A DNA stretch of 64,000 nt from Candidatus Vicinibacter proximus (GTDB lineage: Bacteria > Bacteroidota > Bacteroidia > Chitinophagales > Saprospiraceae): contig JADJOE010000003.1 of the NCBI GenBank assembly GCA_016713905.1, positions 2,258,983 through 2,322,982 on the forward strand, read 5' to 3'. The position numbers and the translations under genes are program-made. Shown piece by piece: positions 1-10,285 of the stretch; positions within the stretch are counted from its first letter, which is position 1, and each line of letters starts with the position of its first letter. Under the pieces are notes generated by a model. It had not been told where the DNA came from and did not search any database. It was given only the letters and a program-made list of their open reading frames with translations.

Positions 1-1
1 T

Positions 2-715
2 GGCATAAAAAATCCCAATACAGTGGCTTTTGATCTCATTTTTGGCTGTCCCGGATGGCTACAAGGTATGATTCAGGCCGATTATCAGATAAAATCAGGC
101 AATGCTCAACGAATTATGGTTATTGGCGCAGAAATGCTCTCCAGAGTCTCTGATCCGCACGACAGAGACAGCATGATCTATTCTGATGGCGCTGGCGCTA
201 CCATCCTCCAGGCAGTCCACAGTGAAGTCCCATTGGGTATGATCGCACATGCTGTCCGTACAGATGCCTTTAACGAAGCGCATTACCTCGAAATGAAGGA
301 ATCCAACAGTCCCGATTATTCCGGCTCCGAACTGTATCTTAAAATGCAGGGACGCAAATTGTATGAATACGCACTTAACCAGGTCCCTCAATTGGTAAAA
401 GATTGCATCACAAAATCCAATCTTGAATTCGATCAAATCAGTAAAGTCCTCATTCACCAGGCAAATGGCAAAATGGATGAGGCCATACTCCATAGAATCT
501 GTCAGCTGTTTGGAAAAAAATCCGATCCTGCTAAACTGATGCCCATGACCATTGATAAATTAGGCAATAGCTCGACGGCTACTCTTCCTACTTTACTTGA
601 CCTGATTCTTAAAAATAAAATGAAGGACCACGATCTGAATAAAGACGACTACGCTGTTTTTGCATCTGTAGGCGCAGGAATGAACATCAATGCGTTTACC
701 TATAAATTTGCTTGA
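2..715 (+). CDS. Ketoacyl-ACP synthase III (FabH-like), 5' end outside window
   Basis: This is the C-terminal two thirds of a thiolase-fold condensing enzyme that joins an acyl-CoA starter to malonyl-ACP. The frame is open to the left edge, so the gene starts upstream; the first GTG at 23 is internal. The catalytic cysteine is visible in GCPGW near residue 16 of the fragment, followed by the family block DPHDRDSMIYSDGAGA. The active-site histidine lies in IHQANGK and the asparagine in GNSSTATLPT, giving the Cys-His-Asn triad of the KAS III family. Whether it primes fatty acid synthesis or a secondary product cannot be decided, because the preceding genes are missing. It converges on the next gene with only 3 bp between the two stops. 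Confidence 0.9.
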   Translation, partial: GIKNPNTVAFDLIFGCPGWLQGMIQADYQIKSGNAQRIMVIGAEMLSRVSDPHDRDSMIYSDGAGATILQAVHSEVPLGMIAHAVRTDAFNEAHYLEMKESNSPDYSGSELYLKMQGRKLYEYALNQVPQLVKDCITKSNLEFDQISKVLIHQANGKMDEAILHRICQLFGKKSDPAKLMPMTIDKLGNSSTATLPTLLDLILKNKMKDHDLNKDDYAVFASVGAGMNINAFTYKFA

Positions 716-718
716 TGA

Positions 719-1543
719 CTACTCAATTTTAGGCGTTCTTCCATAGATCATGTAATAAAAAAAAGAAACAAACAAACTACCACCAGCAAGATTTCCTAAA
801 ATTACAGGAACCAGGTTTTTTATAAATCCTGCAAGGTTGATCGACTCTGCATCAGGAACTAAAAGATTTGCTTCCTTCAACAAAAAACCCATCGGAATCA
901 GATACATGTTTGCGATGCTGTGCTCAAATCCACATGCAACAAATGCAGTGATAGGGAAAATAATCACCACCACCTTATCCACCACACTCCTGCCTGCCTG
1001 CGCCATCCAAACCGCCAAACAAACCAACACATTGCACAACATGCCACTGAAAAAACACTGCTGAAAGGATAAATTACATTTCATTGCAGCAATCTTAACA
1101 TAAGTCATTCCAACCGCACCACCATTCATGTCTGGATGTCCGGAAAAGTAAACCAATAATGCAATGCCTGCAGCACCTATAAAATTTGCGTTAGCTACCA
1201 CAATCCAGTTGCGCAATACTTCTGAAAACTTCAACTTACCATCTGCCCAGGCCATCACCAGTAAATTGTTTCCGGTAAAAAGTTCAGCACCGGCTATGAC
1301 CACTAAAATCAATCCCAATGAAAATACTAACCCTCCAATAAACCTTCCTGCAACAAAACCTAATCCTGATTCTGATTGAACCAAAACAAAACACATCGCA
1401 CCCAATCCAATAAATGCCCCAGCAAGAATGCCCAACATAAACATGGGTAGCAAAGGAAGTCTCGCTTTAACAACACCGACATTTTCTACCCGTTCTGCAA
1501 TTTCCTTTGGTGAAAAAGCATCAAATCCAAAAATTTCCTGCAT
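719..1543 (-). CDS. Formate/nitrite transporter family (FocA/NirC) channel
   Basis: This 274-residue inner-membrane protein has about six hydrophobic segments and belongs to the pentameric FNT family, which conducts formate, nitrite or hydrosulfide. Diagnostic motifs are AGAELFTGNNLLV near residue 84, the CNVLVCLAVWMA segment, and GFEHSIANMYLIP near residue 205, which holds the conserved pore histidine. Length is normal for the family. The substrate is not decidable from sequence alone, and no pyruvate-formate lyase or nitrite reductase gene is adjacent. Convergent with the KAS III gene; upstream lies only repeat DNA. Confidence 0.9.
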   Translation of the reverse strand: MQEIFGFDAFSPKEIAERVENVGVVKARLPLLPMFMLGILAGAFIGLGAMCFVLVQSESGLGFVAGRFIGGLVFSLGLILVVIAGAELFTGNNLLVMAWADGKLKFSEVLRNWIVVANANFIGAAGIALLVYFSGHPDMNGGAVGMTYVKIAAMKCNLSFQQCFFSGMLCNVLVCLAVWMAQAGRSVVDKVVVIIFPITAFVACGFEHSIANMYLIPMGFLLKEANLLVPDAESINLAGFIKNLVPVILGNLAGGSLFVSFFYYMIYGRTPKIE

Positions 1544-1744
1544 AAAATGGCTTTATATTCTTTTCAAATGTAATACAAAACCAGAAGAGAAGTTTTAACT
1601 TTCCAAATTGAAATATCGGGTCAGATAAATTTTATGGGGATTAATTAGAAATTAAGCTGGATTAAATAGATTCCGATACTTCATCATATAGTTATCGATT
1701 TAGAAATTCAGATCGGCCTTTTTCATTTTAGCTAAAACTGATCT

Positions 1745-2821
1745 AACCCATATAATGCATTAGGGTTTCGTAATGAAAGGCAAAAGACCAATAAAGACAA
1801 GCACTACCATGAATGAACGATCTTTGATTACCATCAAAGTAATGAACGGCAGTTCATTAAGTGAATGAACATCGTAAGATGGTGGGTGGGCTTTTGACAA
1901 GCCATAGTGGATTCTATGGTGCTGGATGACTGACCGATTTCCGCAATGCGGAATGAAGCACGACAGTGCTTCAAGGGAAGGAACCGCGAAAGCGGCATGA
2001 GGAAAATGGAGAATTAGAGAATTTGAAAATTAGTTAATTAGCTAATGGATGACTGACCGATTTCCGCAATGCGGAATGAAGCACGACAGTGCTTCAAGGG
2101 AAGGAACCGCGAAAGCGGCATGAGGAAAATAGAGAATTAGAGAATTTGAAAATTAGTTAATTAGCTAATGGATGACTGACCGATTTCCGCAATGCGGAAT
2201 GAAGCACGACAGTGCTTCAAGGGGAAGGAACCGCGAAAGCGGCATGAGGAAAATAGAGAATTAGAGAATTTGAAAATTAGTTAATTAGCTAATGGATGAC
2301 TGACCGATTTCCGCAATGCGGAATGAAGCACGACAGTGCTTCAAAGGGAAGGAACCGCGAAAGCGGCATGAGGAAAATAGAGAATTAGAGAATTTGAAAA
2401 TTAGTTAATTAGCTAATGGATGACTGACCGATTTCCGCAATGCGGAATGAAGCACGACAGTGCTTCAAGGGAAGGAACCGCGAAAGCGGCATGAGGAAAA
2501 TAGAGAATTAGAGAATTTGAAAATTAGTTAATTAGCTAATGGATGACTGACCGATTTCCGCAATGCGGAATGAAGCACGACAGTGCTTCAAGGGGAAGGA
2601 ACCGCGAAAGCGGCATGAGGAAAATAGAGAATTAGAGAATTTGAAAATTAGTTAATTAGCTAATGGATGACTGACCGATTTCCGCAATGCGGAATGAAGC
2701 ACGACAGTGCTTCAAGGGAAGGAACCGCGAAAGCGGCATGAGGAAATACTTGTATTTAACGAAACAGCGAAAGCTAAAATTCTTTGACTTGGAATAGAAA
2801 TTCTAATGCATTATATGGGTT
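1745..2821. mobile_element. Non-coding insertion with perfect 18-bp terminal inverted repeats
   Basis: Bases 1745-1762 (AACCCATATAATGCATTA) are the exact reverse complement of 2804-2821, and the match continues imperfectly inward. The insertion interrupts the hairpin arm of P1: flanking sequence matches uninterrupted copies P2 and P3 on both sides, apart from a few bases lost at the junction. It encodes no protein and carries the 123-bp repeat array plus other small hairpins, for example GTTCATT/AATGAAC near 1852. Probably a non-autonomous element. Confidence 0.65.
1923..2743. repeat. Seven tandem copies of a 123-124 bp three-hairpin unit
   Basis: Units begin at 1923, 2046, 2169, 2293, 2417, 2540 and 2664; the last is truncated before its AT-rich tail. 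Each unit contains three GC-rich hairpins in series: TTCCGC-AAT-GCGGAA, GAAGCAC-GACA-GTGCTTC and CCGC-GAAA-GCGG, followed by an AT-rich segment ending in the palindrome ATTAGCTAAT. Units differ by only one or two bases, mostly in a G or A run after the second hairpin. There are no spacers of unique sequence, so this is not a CRISPR array. A related unit lies in reverse orientation at 5711-5840. Confidence 0.9.
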
Positions 2822-3215
2822 ACAAAGCGTTAAGAACAAAATACTGTTTGAGCTCGCAGGCAAATAATCTAACATATAGATGACAGTAAGGCCCAGAGCC
2901 ATTGTCGCTGCTTAAAGCGAGTTTATTTTGTTTAGCTTTTTAAAACAGTTTTAGCGTTAAGAAATGAAAACAGCCTTGATTTTTTTTATCCAAACAAAAA
3001 AGAACAATGATACCTGGATGGAATTCAGGACAACTTTAGTGAATAACTGGGTCCGCAAAACTGGTTTCTCCTTAAAAATCTTGACTTGACCCGAAATATC
3101 TCAAAACTTCAATCTTCTTGTTCAAATTTTAAAAAGTAAAGCCAATTAAATCAGCAAACAATAATTTTTAAAATGCATTATCGTACAAATACAGATCCCG
3201 ATAATATTTTTCACT

Positions 3216-4241
3216 TTAATGACCCAACCACCTCAAGGATTCATCAATAACCTCTGTCATGTGATTGCCTACAAAAACGCTCTTTCCTTCTGCCTCTTTT
3301 TTCCATTCAGAAAAAGAATGATCATACGGATAAACTTTGAATGTGATGTTCTTCTTGCCTTTCCTTAGCGCTTCAAGTTGTATGAAATCAGAACTCAGAA
3401 CAGATGTATTTCTGTCCTGTGAGGAAGAAACCAAATAGACCGGTATGTTTAAGGAGAGGATATCTTCCACCGGCTGATGCTTACAAAAACTGCTCCAGCG
3501 TAAATAGGTATGGCCAAACCATTTTTTGTCGGTCGCATCACCATAAGTATAAATATCCTGATAAATTTTATGAAGTGAGTCTATATTTTGTTGCGCGTCG
3601 TGATCGGATATAATGCCACATGCTGCATCTATTCTGTTCTGAATGATAAAATCATAAAATTGATTCAACCCATTCCCAACCAACAACAAACAATGGGTCA
3701 CTTTCTTACATTCCGCTGCCAACTTAGCGCCCACCTGAAAACCTTCGGAAATACCCATCACAGCTATCTTTCTACGATCCACCCGATATTGTTTGATCAC
3801 TTTTTCAAGCACTACTTTTGCTGCATCCACTCTCCAGTCTAGCGACAATCTTTTGTTGTATTCCTCAGGTTCAGGATACATAGGATAACCGTGTTCAGGA
3901 TCTCTTCGGACACTGTCCGCAAAGGGAATTCCGGGTTTACTGATGAGTACAATATGGAAATGCTCTGATAATTTTTTGTAATCGAATGGAACTGTCCCCG
4001 CCATCCCTCTTTCCATTAAATGAAAAAGTGGTAAAGAACCTGAACCATCTATATAGAGCAACATTGGCTTCTGTTGAGCCGATTTGTTTATGGTCACATA
4101 ATAATTTACCTCGCCGAGTTTCTTTGACTGAATGCTATGATGCTTAAATCCAAACTTCTCCGAACCTACAACTTGTGAAAATCCGCATTGAATAGCTAAA
4201 TTAAAAATTGCACCAAAAAATAAAAGAGTTTTCAAATACAT
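3216..4241 (-). CDS. Secreted alpha/beta hydrolase
   Basis: The 341-residue protein starts with a signal peptide (cleavage likely after residue 22, GFSQ). It has alpha/beta-hydrolase features: the nucleophile elbow GISEG with serine 165, a likely acid in SSSQDRNTS, and the catalytic histidine in YPYDHSF near residue 310. The oxyanion strand LLYIDGSGSLP precedes the elbow as in the fold. It is probably periplasmic or exported; the substrate is unknown (ester or peptide). It lies 62 bp downstream of the beta-lactamase-like gene on the same strand, so the two may be cotranscribed. Confidence 0.75.
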   Translation of the reverse strand: MYLKTLLFFGAIFNLAIQCGFSQVVGSEKFGFKHHSIQSKKLGEVNYYVTINKSAQQKPMLLYIDGSGSLPLFHLMERGMAGTVPFDYKKLSEHFHIVLISKPGIPFADSVRRDPEHGYPMYPEPEEYNKRLSLDWRVDAAKVVLEKVIKQYRVDRRKIAVMGISEGFQVGAKLAAECKKVTHCLLLVGNGLNQFYDFIIQNRIDAACGIISDHDAQQNIDSLHKIYQDIYTYGDATDKKWFGHTYLRWSSFCKHQPVEDILSLNIPVYLVSSSQDRNTSVLSSDFIQLEALRKGKKNITFKVYPYDHSFSEWKKEAEGKSVFVGNHMTEVIDESLRWLGH

Positions 4242-4303
4242 ATTTTAAAATTCTACTCAAAAATAAGATTTATTGGGTGATCATAAAAACCTTTGAAGGA
4301 TTT

Positions 4304-5650
4304 CTAATTTTCCAAATCCAAAATCAAGGCTTTCAATTTTTTATTCTCAGGAATCATTTCTGCCTCCATTTTGTAATATTTTAATGCATTGGCCTTATCT
4401 CCTTTTACTAAATAGGCTTCCGCCAAACTGTCATAGGTATTGGGTACTTTCGGAAATAGAGAGACATTGATTTCAAATAAATTTAATGCCAGATCTATTT
4501 TATTAGCCTTCAAAAACTGGTAGCCAAAATAATTTAAAAAACGATCGTCATAAGGCAGTCTTGCTTGCATGGCTAATTTTTCTACATTATTTTTAACATA
4601 GTCTATTCCCCTTTCCCGAACTATTTTGTACAACAATAAATTAAATGGCAACTCAACAGGTGGAATAGGTTCTCCTTTTAGAATCGAATTTATTCTGGGT
4701 GCTAATTCATCCGCAATATCTCCGGTATTGGCAAGAACCACAAAACAAAATCCACTTTTCTCGTGAAAAAAAATGCTTGAATTCCAAACTTCCGTTCCCC
4801 CGGCGAACATTCCACTTCCATATTTTTTTCCGGATGGAAGATTGCCTTGCCTCTTCGCTTCTACAAATTTCAACAAACTTCCGATATTCATGTATAACCC
4901 GCCAGCCGGAGTACTACAACTAATGTCATCCATACTTTCTTTATTACCATCAAAGTCAATCCAATGTCCATGTGCACGATTGATTTGTTTAGACTTTTGT
5001 GCCATGGTGTAATATACATTACCCAAACCCACTGGTTTGAAAATCCTTTCCTTTAGGTTCTCCTCATAACTCTTTCCACTTATCTTTTCTATGAGTGCAC
5101 CCAAAACCACATAACCCGAATTGGAATACTCCTGACCTGTACCCGGCTCATACAAGAGCGGTTCATCTTTAATAATGTCAACCAGTTGCGATACAGAAAA
5201 ATCATTCTCTGACAGCATCCGGAATTTTGGATTTCTTAAATAATCGCCCAATCCTGCCCTCATGTCAAGAAGCTGCTGTATGGTTATTTTATTGCCTGTT
5301 TCTGCATGAAACAGGTCTAGATATTTACTTATTTTATCCTGGTAGTTGAGTTTGTGTTCTTCCACCAACTGATGAATAATTTCTTCTGTGAATTGCTTGT
5401 TCAATGATCCAATGTTGAACAGGGTATTCTTGTCCATCGTTCTGCTTGTGTTCCAGTCCGCGTAACCGTGTTGTTTATAATATACTTCTTCCCCTTGGTG
5501 CGAAATAATTACTTGTCCGGTAAATATTCCTTTGTCATATGCATCACTCAAAAGTGAATCCAGCTTTTGAAACATGACCGTACTCACCTCTTGAGCGAAA
5601 ACATTTGCGCTCACCATTATGACCCCAATGATTAGAAATTGAATTTTCAT
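4304..5650 (-). CDS. Serine hydrolase, beta-lactamase class C family, with C-terminal TPR
   Basis: A 448-residue secreted protein with a signal peptide ending near FAQ-20. The beta-lactamase/D-alanyl-D-alanine-peptidase fold is shown by SLNK (serine 82, lysine 85), YSN at 175-177 and a HEKSG box near residue 296 in place of the usual KTG/HTG. After about residue 340 the sequence changes to helical repeats resembling tetratricopeptide repeats (NTYDSLAEAYLVKGDKANAL), common in Bacteroidota members. The role is probably peptide or ester hydrolysis in the envelope rather than antibiotic resistance. It precedes the alpha/beta hydrolase on the same strand. Confidence 0.85.
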   Translation of the reverse strand: MKIQFLIIGVIMVSANVFAQEVSTVMFQKLDSLLSDAYDKGIFTGQVIISHQGEEVYYKQHGYADWNTSRTMDKNTLFNIGSLNKQFTEEIIHQLVEEHKLNYQDKISKYLDLFHAETGNKITIQQLLDMRAGLGDYLRNPKFRMLSENDFSVSQLVDIIKDEPLLYEPGTGQEYSNSGYVVLGALIEKISGKSYEENLKERIFKPVGLGNVYYTMAQKSKQINRAHGHWIDFDGNKESMDDISCSTPAGGLYMNIGSLLKFVEAKRQGNLPSGKKYGSGMFAGGTEVWNSSIFFHEKSGFCFVVLANTGDIADELAPRINSILKGEPIPPVELPFNLLLYKIVRERGIDYVKNNVEKLAMQARLPYDDRFLNYFGYQFLKANKIDLALNLFEINVSLFPKVPNTYDSLAEAYLVKGDKANALKYYKMEAEMIPENKKLKALILDLEN

Positions 5651-5710
5651 TGCAATTAATTTTATGTCTTATTATTTTTTAAACGATCAAGAGCAATTCA
5701 ATCATCAACC

Positions 5711-5840
5711 AATTAACTAATTAGCTCATTTTCAAATTTCCTAATTCTCTCGTTAGCCGCTTTCGCGGTTCCTTCACTTATCGTGCTGTCGCACGATACT
5801 CTGCCGAACCAAAGATCGTTCAGTCACTCATTAGCACATT
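5711..5840 (-). repeat. Diverged single copy of the 123-bp three-hairpin unit, reverse orientation
   Basis: Read on the minus strand this segment aligns end to end with the unit of the array at 1923-2743. The third hairpin CCGC-GAAA-GCGG is identical and the AT-rich tail is recognisable. The second hairpin has an unrelated stem (TATCGTGC/GCACGATA) but keeps both pairing and the GACA loop. It lies in the spacer between the beta-lactamase-like gene and the end of the TonB-dependent receptor gene. Confidence 0.7.
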
Positions 5841-5875
5841 AACTCATTATCACATTTGCTAATTATCACATTAGC

Positions 5876-8308
5876 TCATTCATTTATCCTCCCCGCCTCT
5901 TCCTCCATTCCCGTTTTTCTTTTACTTGATTTCACGTTTTGGTTTCCAAACAAGTAGCTGACGCTGATGCTTGCCCTTCTGGTATCATAACGGCCGCTTC
6001 CTTCAGATTCCAGTCCGTCGAAACTCGACACACCGTCCCATCCGGATTCATAAAACAAATCAGAGATGCCCAAACGCACATTCATGCGATCGTTTAAGAA
6101 TTTACGCTGCAAGCCAAGATCAAGACTCCAACTGGACTCATAAACAAAAACACCACCCCAGACTCCTGGCCCTGAATAGTACCCGGAGACTTCCCCTTAA
6201 AGCTTCCAGGGAAGTTCGAAGGTATGTTGCTGGTAAATGGTGTAGGTAAAAGCCTGCACATCCACGACAGCGCCTTCACCATAATCAGCCTGATTGTCGA
6301 TGTGGGAACCACTGAGGTTGAAATAGGCATTCCAGAATTTTAAAATTTTTACCGGAATGCTTACGCTGGTGCTCCAAATTTTTTGAGTGGCAAGATTGTC
6401 CCAGGAGATGAAACTGGCGCGTGGATCAGAATCATCCGGTCCGATCAGGCGGGTAATTTGATTTTCAGTAAGGCTGTAGCCTGCTTTGAAATTATATCTT
6501 GAACCCAGCGTATAACCTAATTCTATGTTGTTAACGATTTCAGGTCGGAGGAATGGATTTCCCTTTTCGAAAGAAAGCTGGCTGAGCTGATTGTTGAATG
6601 GATTAAGTACGTTGTAATCCGGACGATTGATTCTCTTGCCATAATTCAGATTAAAGGAATGTTTGGAAGAGGGAGACCAGTTTAGACCTGCACTTGGAAA
6701 CCAGCTTAAATAATCTAGGATTACCGGAGGCTCTTGCAATTCTGGCAGAAAGGCCTGCAGGTCTCCGGTGGCATTGGTTTGCTCTGTGCGAAGCCCTGCA
6801 CTTGCAGACCAGTTTTTGGATAATGGCCTTTGATAATTTACATAGGCGGCATACACATTTTCGTCGTATTTGAAAAGATTGGATCTTTTGTCATCCCGTA
6901 CTTGGAGACCTGAAAGTTCATCAAAAACCAGGAAAGTATTGTCTGACACAACCTTGCTGAACTTAGTACCCAAACTGATGGCTCCACCAAAGAGGTTTTG
7001 CTCATAATCCGCTTTGAAAGTGTAAATTTTAATGTCCGTCGGAGTCTCAAAATTATTGATGACTCTGCTCAACACAGAATCCTCTGTGGCATTCAAATAA
7101 GCATTAGGTTGTGATCTCCTGCCGTCATTGGTAAAATGCCCATAATCAAGGTCTACATTGAAATTTCTCCCTTTTCTTGAATCGTAGCGATAGTTAAGGT
7201 TGTAGGTATTCTGATGTCGGGTATTTTTACTTACCGTCTGGGCCACCAGTATGCTGTCCACCACCGATTGGCTGGATGCATCAGCGATGGTAATGCGATT
7301 GGATCCAAGCTGGCGTCCCATGTGCAAGCCCGGGGAATACAGAAATCCAATAGTTTGATTTTTATCCAGATAATAATCCGCACCGAGTCGGAGATTTGCA
7401 AATCGTCCACGGTTGCGCAACACATTTAACTCTTCAAGGTAAAGTCCATTTTGGTAACTGATGAAATCGAGGGTATTGAATCCCTTTTGTTGCCCAATTC
7501 CCAATTGTCCAAAAAAATTAAATTTTTTGTTTCGATAATTACCATTGCTACTCAAGTTGGTCCGGTTGTATTTTCCCTGACCGCTGGTCACAGTCACCGT
7601 ACCATTGGCGCCAAGACTTTTATCTCTTTTCAGACGAATGTCCAGAATACCTGCATTCCCCTCCGCCTCGTATTTGGCACCGGGATTGGAGATGATGTCT
7701 ATTCGATCAATTTGTTCTGCGGGAAGGCTTTGAAGATAATTACTCAGTTCCTCTCCATTCAGCGGAAGGCGTTTTCCATCCACGTAAACCAATACACCGG
7801 TACGCCCCAGTACGCTGATGTTGTCATTGTTGTCTACTGTAACGCTCGGAGCTTTGCGTAGCAATGACAAGGCATCGGAGCCTACACTGTTGATGGTTCC
7901 CTGTACGTTAAAGACTGTTCGGTCAGGTTTGATCTCAATTAATGCACGGGTGGCTTTTACGGTAGCTGCTTCCAGGGCAATACTGCCGGACTGCATGGTC
8001 AGGGTACCCAGATCTAGGGCTTGTCCTGGCTGTAATGACAACTTACTGATCTTTAGATTGTCCATGCCAAGAAAACTCGCCATCACCTCATAAACCCCCT
8101 CCTTCAAACCCGCAAAAGCAAATTTACCTGCTGCATCACTGGGCTCCACTTTTACGATCGAACTGTCCACAGACTGATACAAGACTACATTGGCAAACTC
8201 TACCGGGTCGCCCTCAGGACTCTTTAAAGCTCCGTAAATACGACCTTCCTGGGCCATCAAGCTTCCAGTTACAAACAGTGCCATCGACCAAAACCAAACT
8301 CTCTTCAT
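5876..8308 (-). pseudogene. TonB-dependent outer-membrane receptor with one in-frame stop
   Basis: The frame encodes a receptor of about 810 codons. Start at 8308 is chosen because MKRVWFWSMALFVTGSLMAQ is a clean signal peptide; the longer frame from 8413 adds 35 unlikely residues. In order follow a carboxypeptidase-regulatory-like beta domain (about 22-105), a TonB plug (LRKAPSVTV to NAGILDIRLKR) and an outer-membrane beta-barrel of the OMP_b-brl_3 type. A TAA codon at 6197-6199 interrupts the frame, and the same frame then continues for 106 residues (GEVSGYYSGPGVWGG to the end at 5876) with typical barrel sequence. The stop therefore looks like a recent nonsense change or a base-call error. 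The substrate is unknown. Confidence 0.8.
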
Positions 8309-8608
8309 AATCTTATAAAATTGCGTCATTTTAAAACTTGCGTCAGCCCATGCAGGAATATAGAATTCCCCCCGGCCTCTTCGCCCAACAAAAGTAAACA
8401 TTTTGACTAACATATACGAAAGCTTTCGTACTTTAAGAACAATTTAACATTTGCCAATGATTGGGTCATTGCAATCCCTTTTTTTTTATTGGTCAGTCAT
8501 TTTGAAAACACATTCATAATTTGCAAAGCCTGTTCCTCCTATTGTATCCAATAAAAATTTAAATCTTCCTTTGATACCTCATGTCAATCAAAATAAATGT
8601 CCAAAAAT
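8309..8608. other. AT-rich spacer between divergent genes
   Basis: This spacer separates the leftward receptor gene from the rightward cassette array. I see only AT-rich sequence with short homopolymers and no gene, hairpin of note or repeat. The receptor promoter should lie here but I cannot place it. Confidence 0.5.
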
Positions 8609-8640
8609 TTGGAATTCTCAATCAGCCTTTACTATATTCA
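8609..8640 (+). promoter_or_regulatory. Promoter of cassette A
   Basis: TTG at 8609-8611 and TATATTCA at 8633-8640, separated by 21 bp. The boxes and spacing are the same as at 13312 and 18012, although the spacer sequence here is different. This matches the Bacteroidota -33/-7 pattern. Expected 5' leader about 75 nt. Confidence 0.6.
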
Positions 8641-8722
8641 CTTAATTTTTATTACACCACATTTTTTTAGACACCGATTTAACACTAGTTGGTTACTTAT
8701 TTTTTTAACTAAATTATTTTCT

Positions 8723-10236
8723 ATGAAAACTCAAATTATTGCCTCAAAATTGGCAAAATTAAATTCCACCGCCCCCCCATTTTTCTTCACTGAAATTTGG
8801 TTTTCTTAAACCCTTCATCGCCTCCATCATGGCTACAATCTTGACACTTGGTTTGCCTGGAATTGTGGTTGGACAGGATCCATTAGACATCAGTGGTATT
8901 AGTCTGTTTAGAACTGCAGGTTATGGCGTTGAGAACCACGATTTTTCAATCTGGGTAATCCATCCGGATGATAACGGGGCTCAATGGAATTTTCAAGGAG
9001 CTTTTACTACTCAATCTTGTGGGGATGAAATATACGAGGGAACAATTTACTTATTAGGCCAAAACAGTGATAATAATACTATCAAAGTTCTGCCCTCCAG
9101 CGAAAATGATTATACGGATTATACCAACGGAGTTACTGCTTACGATATGGCCAGAATTTCCCTCACCTCAACAGTTTGGAAAATATTTCTTGCCCTTATA
9201 AAATAATTTCTGCCGATGCAGATGGTGACCAGACTATAGATTGGGATGACTATGATCAATTGAGTGATTTAATTCTTGGTTATATTGATGAATTTAACCG
9301 TCAAAGTTGGGAATGGGTTAATCCATACATGATTTCATTATCTACCTATGGAAGTTTTAGTACATATCCTTTTAGGTATGTCATTTCAGATCAGTGGCCG
9401 GGTGGTGTGATTTTCCCTCGACTTACTTATTCAGAAGTTGATAATAATCAATATAAATATTTTGATTACAGATCCACCAAAGTTGGGGACATTGACAAAA
9501 CCGAAAATGGAGGTTCTATAAATACCTGGGTGTGTGGAGCTGGAAGCTATCCAAGTTGTTTTAATTGCAATGAAAAAATTAGTTCAAGAAGCAACACCAG
9601 CAACATAAGTAACATCAAAATTCATAAAGGGGATTTATTGGAATTTTATGTGGTCCCTGATCAAAACATTTCTATAAATGGTTTAGAATTACCTGTTTTC
9701 ATAGATGACAAGTATCTTGAAATTTTAACTATTGAAACCATACCAGAACTAAATGTTAAAACAAACTTCCAGCAAAAAATAAGCGATTAACTGCTCTTGG
9801 TCTGGATTCTAACCTGGAAAAGCACAACTATGAAGCACAAACTCCCTTATTGAAATTTACCTTAAAAGCCAAATCTGATCACTTGCATCTGGGCAAAATA
9901 GTAGCCTGGGATCAAAACCGAAATCCTGAACTCATCAGTTTTCCGGACCTTTTAACTTCCAACGATTTATCACTGATTTTAATTAAGCATACGCCGGATA
10001 ATTTTGATTTTGGACAAATAGGAAATACAAGCAGAATTTCCTTTGCCAGCGATATTCAAAGAACGGTTTCTTATGATCTTTTTGATGCTTTGGGAAATAG
10101 AATTATTTCCGGAAAGTTATCTTTGGAGGCTGGATATCAGGAAGTGAATTTTGATGTGCAATTAACCCCGGGATTATTCCATTTGGTCATCCAAAAGGAA
10201 CAACAAATCTTAACAAAAAAAATTATCAAAATTTAA
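8723..10236 (+). pseudogene. Cassette A gene 1: dockerin/cohesin-like T9SS protein, frameshifted copy
   Basis: This is a near-identical but broken copy of the intact gene at 13421. From the ATG at 8723 the frame ends at 8809, because the poly-C region (ACC-G-C7, tract 8772-8778) is one base longer than in B. Reading can resume at the ATG 8829. A missing G near 9162 and an A6 instead of A7 near 9775-9780 break the frame twice more. The remnants keep the dockerin-like segment (DADGDQTIDWDDYDQL), the cohesin-like part and a type A sorting domain ending ILTKKIIKI. Three independent lesions make this a degenerate copy unless the sequence is poor. Confidence 0.85.
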
Positions 10237-10246
10237 TTATACCGTT

Positions 10247-10275
10247 ACCGGTCATGGATTTTATCTGTGACCGGT
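10247..10275 (+). terminator. Intercistronic hairpin, cassette A
   Basis: ACCGGTCA (10247-10254) pairs with TGACCGGT (10268-10275) in the 49-bp gap between genes 1 and 2, followed by TATTTTAATT. It could be a weak terminator, an attenuator or an mRNA-stabilising stem. Confidence 0.5.
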
Positions 10276-10285
10276 TATTTTAATT

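Larger units (their letters stand above)
1610..3100. mobile_element. MITE-like palindromic element, copy P1, split by a nested insertion
   Basis: The ends form an imperfect inverted repeat (1610-1623 GAAATATCGGGTCA against 3087-3100 read in reverse, 12 of 14 matches). Inside is a long imperfect hairpin whose left arm starts at 1715 (GGCCTTTTTCATTTTAGCTA) and whose right arm ends at 2975. A 1077-bp element sits inside the left arm, so the native element is about 410 bp. The same palindrome and tail recur at 22671-23092 and 23093-25032. There is no reading frame. Mobility by a transposase acting in trans is inferred from the ends and copy number; no target duplication is evident. Confidence 0.6.

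Noticed and set aside
1923..2743. CRISPR array
   Set aside because: Repeats are 123 bp without unique spacers and no cas gene is present.
5876..6250. Frameshift in the TonB-dependent receptor
   Set aside because: Checking coordinates showed both parts are in the same frame; the lesion is a single stop codon, not an indel.
8723..8809. Independent 29-residue leader peptide gene
   Set aside because: It equals the N-terminus of gene 1 read up to the shift; considered only as an alternative role for the off state.
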